Assembly (NCBI RefSeq): GCF_001640805.2
Contig: NC_066838.1
Location: forward strand, 9,164,066 to 9,228,065
DNA length: 64,000 nt
DNA from: Lates calcarifer
Lineage: Eukaryota; Chordata; Actinopteri; Centropomidae
Direction: 5' to 3'
Of this stretch, positions 53,176-64,000 are shown in pieces. The stretch's first letter is position 1. Each line of letters opens with the position of its first letter. The translations under genes and the position numbers were made by a program. The notes beneath the pieces are model-generated. The model worked only from the letters and a program-made list of their open reading frames with translations, was not told the origin of the DNA and ran no database searches.

Positions 53176-55433
53176 GTAGAGTGCGCCCACATTCATTAAG
53201 TTTGTCAGTGATGTTCTGATGATTGATAGATGTGAGTCTGTAAAAGGGCGCGTCTGAATGTAATTTATTTTATATGAAAATGCTAAACCGCAGACAGAGT
53301 TCGTAAACTAATGCTACAATGAAATGCTTTGTATTAGAAGTTGGCACAGTAAGGAGGATGATGATGGTGTCAAGCCGAATCAACAGTGTTTGCCCTTTGG
53401 CGAGTAAATGAAGAAGGATCCGATTAGCAGGTCACAGTTTAGTGGATCATAGTGTCATGTGCACTGTAGTTGGAAAAGCCTTTTACAAACCACGAAAACT
53501 GAAGAAAACAGGCCTGTAGTGTTTGTTTTGACACTGAGATGAGGTATTTTAAATAGTGAGGAGGTTCACCACCACAGATGTCTGCATTATATCTGCATTA
53601 TATCTGCATGTACTGCAGTATGTTACTGCTGGAGATCCCAGGCTGACTGACTATCAAGTAGAAAGTTCATTTGAATGAGCTGCTGGATAGACTTTAGCAA
53701 TATTTCATTTCAGGAATTATTCAGATCTGGTTCGATCACATGTGCGTCAGTGCTGCACAGCCAAATCAATCAAACCATGTTTTCAAACATACATCAGCAC
53801 CCAGAAGATTGTGTTTCATTCCAACAAAGTTAACATCAGAGAGGATTGATTGATTAATCCATGCAGATATTCTTTTAATCAGAAGCCAAGGGGAAGGTGA
53901 TAATCTTTCCAACTATTTTCTCTGCTGGCGGTCAGTTACATAAACCTAAAACGGATGATCTGACACACACACACGCTCACACACTCAGTGAGCTTAAGTG
54001 TCACTGGCCTGGATCAAAATTAGCGTGATTGAAGATTTGACTCATCTTCAAAGGGCTGATATTTGATCTTCATCACTGCAGAGAGTTTTTTTGCTACTGA
54101 ATGAGATGCTTGTGAAAAAGCCTCTTATACTCGGGCCTCTGCAAAGCCTTTATTATTTTAGACATGATTGTAAATGAACTCATTGTTTCATGGCACATTG
54201 CTCCTCAGTTATGCTAAAAGTTTACATGTCATAGATTAATAGCAATTTTGTCTTAAGACAAAACAGGAAATGATGATTTGCAAAAATAGCTATGTAAAAC
54301 TCAACTTAGAAATGACTCAGGTTATTTATTTATCCTGCAGTTAAACTGGTACCAGTGCGAATGTTTTAAATTGACTAATTGATTCTGACTATTAATCATG
54401 GCAGATTATCAGTGTCTTTGATTACTTGAGCTGGACCAAAGAATCGTTTGTTTCAGCCTCACAAATATAAAGAGTTGATTTTCGTCTTTGAAAGAAATAG
54501 TATTGAAATTGTATATAATGAGGTTTTTGGCTGTTGGTAGGTACTTTGTATTCAGTTTTAATCCATCAGTTTGGGCTCTGGAAATTTGTGGAGGACATTT
54601 CTCATTACTTTTTATATTATAGGCTAAACAGTCAGTGAAAGTAAGTAAAGTAAGTAGATAACAGGAGGAGAAATATCTGCTCCAGCTTTTAACTGCTCTC
54701 TCAGTGTTTTTCCTGAGGTTCAGTGTATGTACCTCCTGTGTGACCTGAACTGTGTGGCTTCCCTCCTGTAACCAGCTGTTACTGTCTGTCTGTGTGGCTG
54801 CGTCTTCTCTGCTCTGGGGCTTCTTCTCTGCTGTGTGGGCGAGGTTATAAATAAGAGGCTGGAGGTTTTTGCGTGTGTGTGTGTTGTTTAACCAGCTGCT
54901 TGGAAGGTTTGTTTGTCTGCTCTGAGTGCAGGTGTACTCGCTGGCCTCTAGATGCTGTTCTCGGGCCTGTTATAAGGTTTTTGCCCCCCCCCCCAGCACT
55001 TACCACCCTGTTTTTACCTTAAGGGTTTCAGTCTGTTTGTGTTGGGTCAGCATCACCTGTGCTTTAGCTGTGTGTGTGTATTTGCATCTTTATGACCAAA
55101 TAAACAATTTTAGTTACATTTTTTAATTCTTAAAGATAAGTAGGTAGCTTCATATGCATGTGCAATTACAGGAAACATGACTCATGTGTTTTGTGATATA
55201 AAATGTAAGTAATATCATAGGGTTGTAATTTGTACATTTTTTTGAAACGTTGAGGCTCAGATATCAAAAGATGAAATTAAGATGACCTATGTGAGAATTA
55301 GGGAGGATTTCCTCTTTGCCAAGCACAGCATCCTGAGTGAAAATTTAGAGGAGTAATTAGAAAAGTTTAAGAACCCGTATTTTGAGGTTTTTATGCTATT
55401 TCTGAACTTTGAACAGATGAGATAAATTATACC

Positions 55434-55436
<3 letters not shown>

Positions 55437-55486
<50 letters not shown>
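55437..55486 (+). repeat. TG microsatellite
   Basis: Twenty-five uninterrupted TG units. The open frames on both strands here are translations of the repeat. Confidence 0.97.
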
Positions 55487-55487
<1 letters not shown>

Positions 55488-56009
55488 ATTCTGGCTCTAG
55501 ACGGACAGAAGCATGGGAAAGTGGCCCCGACTCTGCAGGGCAGACCACCAGCAGTGACAGTCACATACAGAGATCTAAATATTGACAGCTTTATATCCAC
55601 AGTATTTAACAGAACTGGGTCAACATACTCAGTCGTGTACAACATGCAGTATGGTTTAGGTTTAGCTGATGGTGACAGTGTTCTATGAGATCACTTAGTT
55701 ACATGTTGAGAAATATCTATACAGAGTGCAGATAGGCCATAATAAGACAACTGTATGAGATATAAATTACTAACATAAAAGATTAGAGTTTCAAATTAAA
55801 TCTTTTCAAAGCACCTTTTTGGGCATCCCAGATCTTAAAATATAGTTTTACCTCATAAGCAAATATTTTAACAGATCTCTAACTTAATGTGTAAAGACAG
55901 GGTAGCAGACAATTTCCAACCACAGGAAGTGTTGTAAAAGCTACTTTTCCTGCTGAGATCCTAAAAGGGAAGAGTTCCTGGCCACACAGATTTCACTAAC
56001 CTGTTTATT

Positions 56010-56205
56010 AAAAGAATAGTTTGACATTTACAAAGACACACTCATTCTCCGTGTTGCCAAGACCTGGATAAGAAGATCAACACCACCTCTCATGTCTCAT
56101 GTCAGCAGCCAGTTAGCATAGCTTAGCATAAAGACTGGGACCAGGAAACAGCCTAGCTCTGTCCAAAGGAAATAAAATTCACCTTGGCAAATTAGTCTGT
56201 TGTCT
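56010..56205. mobile_element. Second copy of the fold-back teleost repeat family
   Basis: AATAGTTTGACATTTAC, the GCAGCCAGTTAGCATAGC block, TTAGCATAAAGACTGGGA and AGCCTAGCTCTGTCCAAAGG occur in the same order as in the kif5a intron 1 element. Only the left half is present here. Confidence 0.7.
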
Positions 56206-56965
56206 CTGGATTTTGAAAGATTTCTTTAAGTAAAATCAGTCTGAGCATGACAAGCAGTAGAACTTCTCTCCGCTGTACCCTCTGTGTCTTTGAGAGGTGG
56301 TTTTAATTCACAGTAACCACGGGGAAAATGCACCTCAGGAAAACATGCCTCCTTACTCGCTGTAGTTTGTTAGTGATGTGAATGACGACTTTTTGTCCTG
56401 GCCCGCTGTGACTTGACATTCAAGGCCAGGGTTGCATGTGAATCATATAGAAGTCACAGTATTAGAAGCAGCCTAAGGAACATGCACTGTCTGAGTCAAA
56501 CATAAAGGTCCATAAGACCTTGCCAGCAGGCCAGAACTGTGTCGAGGCTGTGGATTGATTTTTCTTTAGAGGAGATTGCAGCACTTGGTCAGTAATGTAC
56601 TGCAGCATCCTACAGGAAAATCATTAAGAATGGCAATACCTTAAACATCAAACTTAGAACCCTATTTTTTCCATCACTGTAGGTTGTCTGTTCATCTTTC
56701 TCTTCAGTGAATGTCTCAGCTTCCTACCATTCCTCCCTGGTTATTTTGTTTATCCATGCGGCTACTGTAGGCATCGTGTTTCAGTCCAACACACACAGAC
56801 ACACAGACACACACACACCTCTGTGAGAACAAAAAAAAAAATCCATAGCCTCACAGTTCTCTCTGAGTGACCCAAACAGCTCATGGTGATTTATGGTTGG
56901 CAGGGTTAGCTTCAGAGGAGGCAGTGAGGGTTCGCACAGTCAGTCAGTCGGACAGCCAAAATAGA

Positions 56966-56983
56966 CCCCCCCCCCCCCCCCCC
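56966..56983 (+). repeat. 18-base C homopolymer
   Basis: An uninterrupted run of 18 C residues, prone to length error in sequencing. Confidence 0.95.
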
Positions 56984-59900
56984 ACTGGGTCGATTTGTCT
57001 CTCTCAACCCAGGGCTGTTGCTGTAAAGCAAGTGTTGAATCATGCAGCCTAGATCCTCCTGGGTCAGTCTCTTCAAAGACCCTGACTGCTGAGTTTTTCT
57101 GTTGCTCAGCGTTGTGCCCATACTGGGTTTAACATCGGTGTGGTATAATATTAGCTGAACAGTTTTGTATGTCACATGGGTGACTGTAATGATGACATTC
57201 CTGCCAAGCCTGTCCACACGTTTGTAAAGTGGGTCAGTTCATGTACACATTCTTCACTGTGCTTGTACATAGTGTTGCTGTGCCAAACTGGGGTTAGATT
57301 AACTTTAATGTATAGCGTTAGAATATGCACTTTGAGGCAACAGCTGAGGTGAGGTCGGTTGAGCAGGTGGTGATCACTACACCTGAGTGTTGCAATATTC
57401 ACACACCTGTCAGTTAAAGTAAACACACCCCAAAATATACTCCTCTTGAAGCCTTGATGGTACACATATTTTAAAATTGTGACAAAAACATGTGAAGTAA
57501 GCCTTTGAGATCGCAGCTTATATCAACTTGTAGAGAGAGGTCACCTTTGACCTAGACACAGGAATCATTTTTGGAGCCAGCATCTGGTGTTTGATACAGG
57601 TACTGCATCTGAAGGTGCTCTCACACCGGACCCGAGGGTCAGCTGTATTGGTTGCTGCCTGGGTGAAAACCAATGTGGATACAGCTAAGTGCAGCTTTGC
57701 AGAGAACCATAGGGTTTTTTGCCAGTTGTTTTCCTTGTCCACCGACCACAGATTACAGATCACAAGATACATAAACAGTCAGGAATGAAAAGCTTGTGGT
57801 TAGTGTTTTTCAGATGAGGTAGAGCCAAAGTCTTTTCTTGTCATTCTCTAATTTTCATTCTTTTCCTTGTTTATTTTCGTCTTTGGTTTTATTTTCTCAT
57901 GTGTGGATAGTTTGACAGACACTGCTCCAGGTTAATGAGTTCATCTCTCACCTTTACTGAAAAGCCTCCATGCAGTCCCAGGCAGTAATCCTGTATACTC
58001 TCAATCTGGGCAGAAAATAGAACTGTTGCTGCAAAAACAAACTATAAAGAAACCATGGACCCGATAAAAACATACAGCAAAAGTTTGGGTTGCAGCCATG
58101 CAGATCCAACAGAAGTAGTTGTTAAGGCTTTCTTTGGAGAATAAACTATATTGACCAGCAGTTAATAAATCATAAAAGCAGAAATGATTTATTTACTAAT
58201 GTTTACATTGAATGAAAATGTTTGCAGATACAGTTCAAATTAAATTTGATCATCTGTAATCATAGACTTCAATAGTTGTCAAAAATCTACAGTGGCTGCT
58301 TATGTGTCTGTTTGTGTAGGATTCAGTCTTGAAAAAAAATCCTGTTCTGTTCAACACAAGAAACACGTCAGTATCCCAAAGGCTCCATAAACAAGTTTAA
58401 GAAACACTGAAGCAGCCAATTCCTCATAAAACTGTCAATTATGTGAACTTCCTGTGCAGCCCAGCTTTGACCCCGGTGTGCTCACTGGAGGAAATGCATC
58501 TCCAGCTATGTTAACTGCTTTACAGAATGGTAATGAGGTGCTAGCTGCCTAAGCCAGAACTTGGGAAGATGCATGCTTGAAGTGCTGAGGATGCTGGAGG
58601 CAAAAATAGAAGGCCAAGGCTCGAGGTGCGTTTGTTTCCATCACTGGTGGGGATTAGCGGCCTCTAAACACTCCGTTCCATTAAGGCTATTGTAACAAAG
58701 TATGCAGACTCATGAACACACACACACCTTTTTAAATCCACTCTGACACGCTGCATCATTGACAGCTCTGCCTCCAAATACAGTAAAGCCAGTGATACAT
58801 TCAGAGCAGCAGGGTTGTTTTATTGGCTGTTTTTCTATGTGTGGATCTGGTGATGTTGCACAGGCACATATTCACAGCAAGGACAAATAGAAAGATGACA
58901 GGGTAGGCTGCAGATTCAACACAAATACTACCTGCAAATACTTTTTATGGTGCGTTTTATCCTATGTGAGGTGTCAGACAATAAATCTTGAAAATCCAGA
59001 CTGTGTTTTTCTAGCTTGAGTCAGAATAAATGTCCACTGAGATTTGGCTCAGACTGTTGTTAAGATGATTATATGACTAATTAAGTAAATTCCTAAACAA
59101 TGTTAATAAATATTAGGAAGAGGAGGTTTGAATCAGCAGTTGCTTTATCTATTTCTCACCTTATTCAGAAATTGCTTGCTGAGATACTTTAAGAAAAGTT
59201 TGGTCGCCAGTGTGAAAACTGTAAACAAAATCAGGTGTAGGAAGAGTTCATGTTGATGTATGACTCAGGGAGAGAACTGTCAGTCATGTTTTAAAATGAC
59301 ATCTAGTGTCAAGATTCATTAATTCATCAGTGGCCTGTTCAGGTGAGGGCTGCAACTACAGAAGTTCATTGCTTATTAAGTCACTTACTGTTTTGTCTAT
59401 AAAATCAATCCAAATCCACATCATCACATTTGAGAAGCAGGAAATGTTTGAAATTTTTGATGATATATTTTTAGATAGCTTTCTTGACTCATGTTTTAGA
59501 TTTTGCTCCTGACCACAATAGGCAAAGTTAAATTGCAGTTTTGCTTGTTTATGAGGAAATTATTTAAGACTATAGTTCCTCATTTTGACCATTTCATTGA
59601 CACTGATCTCTAAAATTCACTCTGGTTTTCCAGTCAGGTTAAAAATGTGAAAATTTGAAAATTGTTCCTGATCTGACTGACAGATTTAGCAGATCTAGAT
59701 CTGCAGAGTTTTTACTGTCTTCAGTGCAGCAGGCAACTATTATATGGACAAATTTGGTACCCTGAATTAAGAATACACAGATATTAAAAATCAACATGAC
59801 AACATACAGTAATGATTTCATTTTCATTTCGGCAGTGGTCCTCATCTGAACCTCACATAGCCCATGTCCACCCTGTAAGATGTGTGTGTCACAGGGAAAC

Positions 59901-60469
59901 AGTTGTCATCCTCTGCGAGGGAGAATGCTTGGTTTGTAAGGACATGCGCACACAGACCCACACACACACACAGGCAGAGAATGTGGATTTATCTTTGTTA
60001 GATATTTATTTTTAACCAGGCAAGCCGGTTCTGTGCAGATTGTAATTCACAATGATGACCTGACAAAGAAGCGCAGGAGGAGGGGCAGAGATTTGGGATT
60101 AAGTAAAATGTCCTGTTTATAATATATAAGAGTGAAATGGAGAGAGGGAGACTGGGTAAGACAGGGATTTTGAGAGAGACAGAGAGGGATACAGAGAGAT
60201 GAGGACAAGGGCGACAGGGCCTTGGCTATGACCAGTTGAATCAACAGCTTCTCTCCTCTGGCTAGGACATGCTCGCTCCTCTCAACCCTAATACCACAGA
60301 CATGTTGTCTCACACACACACACACATATTATTTTCCTCTCTCATCCCCCTCCCTTCCTCTTTTTCCTCCCATTCTCCCTCTTGCTCTCTTTCTGTGTCC
60401 CTTTGTGACTTTTCCACATTTGCCTTGTCACCCGGAGGAGTCAGTGCATTAACAGAGCCTGGAGGAGGA

Positions 60470-60671
60470 CCAGAGAGAGAGAGAGAGAGCGAGGGAAAGA
60501 GAGGCAGAGGGGAGGGAAGAACATGAGGACAACAATGATAGCTCCAGTATTTGACAACAACAACAATAACAACATCAACACACATGTTTGTCCTCGGGGT
60601 TTGTTCTGAAGTCGAGGCAGAGGGCACGCGACTCTCAGATACATTATGATGAATAAGTTGTTCAGTTGCTG
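60470..60671 (+). other. Possible GA-rich 5' UTR and 8-9 codon first coding exon of an unknown gene
   Basis: A GAGA-rich stretch typical of fish 5' UTRs leads to ATGATGAATAAGTTGTTCAG and TTGCTGG|gtaaga, a short open start (MMNKLFSCW) with a good donor at about 60673. I do not recognise the peptide. It could be an alternative first exon of the same downstream gene as the CpG-rich segment at 53 kb, or chance. Confidence 0.2.
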
Positions 60672-60679
60672 GGTAAGAT

Positions 60680-63660
60680 ACTGCTGCTATTTCCTTCTGT
60701 TCTTATTGGTGCATCACATTAGTTACTGCCCAGAGTGGCACATACACATACAGAGCTAGCTTTCATTTAAATATAACAATATGATTCAGTTGATTGATTT
60801 CTATTGTTATACAGTTTTTATGAGTTGCAGCCCGTTCTGAAATTATACTTGTTTCAAAACCTTATTTAGGAAAATCTCATTTACTGAAAACATGCAGTTA
60901 TACTATGATTCCTATATGTTTACTGCTGAAATAACACAAGCAGCTGTTAAAGACATTATCTAAATATTACACAATATATCCAAAAAACTCTGATTTAGAT
61001 TGATCTGTCTCCATTGCATGCTACATGTTATTTGTAATCCAGTTTTGAGTACAGACTTTGTTCAAGTGTAAATTTAAGAATAGTACTACTTTTGCTTGAT
61101 TTTTGAGTGTGCTCTTGATGGACACTTGCAGAAAACAGGGGAAGTACAACACTAACAGCTGCAGCACATCAAAACAAATTGCAGATCTGGTGGTGAGAAA
61201 GCAGAAAACATACACACATAAAAAAGTGTTGTTTTAGACATACAATTTGCCTTCTCTTTGTGGTTTCCTTGGCAGTGGCTTTGTTGAAATATGTGGATTT
61301 TGGATATACTAACTGCAAAAACGTTAGTGTGCCATGACAATATTCATAGTATGTGTGTGCTATTATTATGGAATTGGGAAACAGATAAAAGTTGCTGTAG
61401 TCAATATATTTATGCTATAATAATGAATTACAGGACTCTTGTAGTGACAAACTCACAGAGAATCATCCCCCAGTTCTGCAGCTCCCCTCAACTCTATGCG
61501 GGGTTCACCATCTTTCATTGTTTTGGGTTTCTTGTGTGAAATATAACTGTTTTGATTCACTCATACAGCTCACTTCAGCACTGTTTTTGTCCACAGCAAG
61601 CAGCTGTTTTCAGCAGAGAAGCTCTGGTAAACCCACTGTGACAGACAAAGACAGGCACAGTTAGTGACTAGGCTGGTGAAGATGGTGGAGCATCTAGCAG
61701 TTAAAGAGACATATTTATAGCCAGTGTGAGCTGTCATTCATTTATACATCGTAATTTTTAATAATCAATGTTCCACACACATATTTGTTGATACTCAAAA
61801 AATATTGAAGCTCAAAACCCAGGTCACAATTCTAAACCTGCATGTGCACGTGTCACTCTCATACACAGTTTGTGGCGTTTTGATGAGCTGAGCCAAGTGT
61901 TGGAGGAATGTGCTGTATGGATACTGTCTCACAGTCTGTGTCAGTGAGAAGGGCAAGAGACCTCACTGTCAGTCTGTCCCTCTCTCTCCCTCTCTCTTTG
62001 TCTCTGCATTGACGTGACCAGGTCAAACGTACAGAGATGAGATATTCTTGCTACTGTTTCACAACAGCTGCTGTCCGTATGATGTTTCACCTGGTAGCAT
62101 CGCCCCATCCGTTTGAACAAGTCTTCACCTCCTTGACTCTTGTTCTGCTCTGTCTCTTCTCTTGTTTCAGTTCCAGTCACCAAAATATCTTAAAACTCTT
62201 CAGCTGAGGTGCCTCTCCTAATGTTTTTGTTTGTGTTGAATGTAGCTAAGCAGTTGAAATATGGATAATATGATGTTATTTAGGATCCTGAAATTTAACC
62301 TCGTTTTAAGAGCAAATATTTCTTTTCTCCTTCTACTTTTTGATTCTTCACATTGTTCGATGCCCCTTTCAGTTTGTCCTCATGATGATCTTGTGACAGA
62401 AAGAGTGAGGCAGTGGCGGACGGTGGTTTTGTTGCCACAGTGACAGCACCGGGTGTATCAAAAACTTGGTAAATGTGTTGCTGTCACTTTGATTGTGTTA
62501 GCCGGCGTGTTAGCCCTCTGGGAAGCTGACTAATTCCCTCCTGATTTTAGAGTTTGCACAGATCAGTGAAATGGAAAAAAGCTAATTGTGTTTTGTCATT
62601 TTTCTTTTTAATTCTCAGTTAAAAAAGCTGCCAACGTGTGCTGTGATGTTACTGATTAAGAAATATATATTTAACACATAGAAGAGGAAGTACGTTAGTA
62701 AGTTAACAAGAAAAATAATTGGAAGCTTGCATCTAGTGCATGTGTATATTTTTTAATCCATGCTTCCAGTTTACCTTTACTCTCACCTGTACGCAGCTAA
62801 TGTATAGATTTAAACTCTTTCAAACAGAGGAAATGAATCAGTGAAGGTGCTCAGCAACCTGTTTGATAACAATGATCATAATGATAATCAATCAACTTTA
62901 TTTCTAGCATATTTCATATAGAAAAAATCACAACATTTACAGAAAAATAAAGATTAGTAAGCAGTAAGCAGATAAAATAGCTGGGATAAAAAACACTCTC
63001 AGAGAAAGCGATATTAGAGATGTGTATTAATATTTAACTTAAAAATGTCTCCAGATTTAGAGTCCTGCAAATCAGCATTAAAGATTCAAGTTGTTGTTTT
63101 CAATGAAGAAACACAAATAAGTCAAAAGGAAAGAAAACTTGGATTAGCTGTCCACAGTAATTACTCTCAACTATTTCATCCCCTTCATCTCTGAATACCT
63201 TTCAGTCTGACACACACATACATACACACAAAGGTGTTCGTGTCACTTTAGTCATTGTACATTATACTGACTTACATGAATTCCCTGGAGCCTCCAGTAA
63301 TCTTAACCCATAAGAACTACATGTCTGACCTCAGCCCTCAGCAGTCTTAACCTTAAAATTTGATGGTTGACCTCGTAGGGACCAGCTCTTAGTCTCCAGG
63401 TGAGTAACTACACAGTTGTACAGGTACAGTTTGATCATGTCCTCACAACATGAGTAATTCAAACCCACACACACGCAGAAGCTCAATAACGTGGTCATAA
63501 TTAACCTATAATGGCAACAGGGAACATGATCCTTAACACCAACAAGCCGATGCTAGCCAAAGCAAAATGATAGCTCAACCCTGAGTGTGTGTGTTTGCAT
63601 AGAAAATGCCACAGAGAAAAACCTAAGAATTTGTTTTTGCATGTACTTGGATTTACTATG
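60680..63660. other. Gene-poor stretch
   Basis: No gene was recognised. A fragment of an interspersed repeat with the fish-typical AATCAATCAACTTTATTTCT start lies at about 62880-62960. Confidence 0.5.
62880..62960 (+). mobile_element. Short interspersed repeat tail
   Basis: The phrase AATCAATCAACTTTATTTCT followed by a segment like CATATTTCATA resembles the common teleost element starting AATCAAACTTTATTTGTATAGC and continuing CATTTCATAC. Only this end is visible. Confidence 0.45.
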
Positions 63661-63670
63661 AGACATGTTC

Positions 63671-63701
<31 letters not shown>

Positions 63702-63731
63702 CCTCTCCCTCTCCCTCCCTCCCTCCCTCTC
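63671..63731 (+). repeat. CT-rich microsatellite
   Basis: CT and CCCT units form a 60-base pyrimidine tract. A complementary GA-rich tract follows at about 63800-63890. Confidence 0.9.
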
Positions 63732-64000
63732 ACCTCTCCTCGTGTTTGGTCACAGTGCCCGTCTCAGACAAACATAGCACCCGGCACTTGAGGTGCTGCG
63801 AGAGGGAGAGAGCAAACACAGAGAGACAGAGAAGCAGAGAGAGAACAGAAAGAACACAGTAAATCAGAGACAGAGAGACAGAGAAAGTGAAGGAGAACAA
63901 GACAAATCACAGACTAAGTGCAGCTCAGCTGAGGACTCGATGAATGCTCATCCAGCTGGCTTAAGGTTGTCCACACTCACTCAGCTGTGACCAAGTGTCT

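Larger units (their letters stand above)
53176..60260. other. Gene-poor stretch, perhaps an intron
   Basis: No coding exon could be supported. It holds a TG microsatellite (55437-55486), a teleost repeat (about 56010-56205) and an 18-C run (56966-56983). If the CpG-rich segment at 52.9-53.18 kb is a first exon, this would be its first intron. Confidence 0.5.

Noticed and set aside
55427..55688. Open frames on both strands with HTHTHT and VCVCVC runs
   Set aside because: Direct translations of the TG/CA microsatellite.

Overview
This is vertebrate genomic DNA, almost certainly from a ray-finned fish and probably a percomorph. Genes are split by short GT-AG introns, microsatellites (CA, GA, CT) are frequent, and interspersed repeats typical of teleost genomes sit in introns and between genes. 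There are no operons, CRISPR arrays or prokaryotic features.

Layout. (1) 1-2.2 kb: mostly unique AT-rich DNA holding one intact U5 spliceosomal snRNA gene (+ strand, 1322-1435) with its own snRNA-type promoter. (2) 2.2-5.2 kb: a graveyard of mobile elements: an inverted pair of gag-like fragments, a broken hAT/ZBED-type transposase and a LINE/SINE-type tail. (3) 6.2-11.2 kb: stac3 on the - strand, 12 coding exons, 333 codons, with a possible non-coding first exon near 11.0-11.2 kb. (4) 12.9-26.2 kb: an MBD5/6-family gene on the + strand, called mbd6 from its neighbours and its lack of a PWWP domain, with a CpG-rich promoter, 11 coding exons and about 1691 codons. A 10-C run in its fifth coding exon puts the assembled sequence out of frame by one base. 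(5) 28.8-50.9 kb: kif5a on the + strand, 28 coding exons and 1042 codons, probably followed by a spliced non-coding 29th exon. (6) 50.9-64 kb: no complete gene. A CpG-rich possible first exon (about 52.9-53.18 kb), a possible tiny coding exon at 60.65 kb and GA-rich 5'UTR-like tracts suggest the 5' part of another gene continuing to the right; I cannot identify it.

stac3, mbd6 and kif5a lie in the block that on human chromosome 12q13 contains STAC3, MBD6 and KIF5A, so the window is a compacted conserved-synteny segment. The genes do not form one pathway: stac3 serves skeletal-muscle excitation-contraction coupling, mbd6 is a chromatin factor linked to the PR-DUB deubiquitinase, and kif5a is the neuronal kinesin-1 motor.

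Best leads: the complete U5 gene with covarying stem changes and a recognisable DSE/PSE/3' box; an unannotated-looking 36-nt in-frame cassette exon in kif5a; the kif5a exon-27 arrangement, in which skipping opens the same kind of altered C-terminal frame as in human ALS alleles; and the mbd6 homopolymer frameshift. I found no clearly new biological system. Exon borders were read by eye from splice sites, reading frame and remembered family sequences, not from transcripts.
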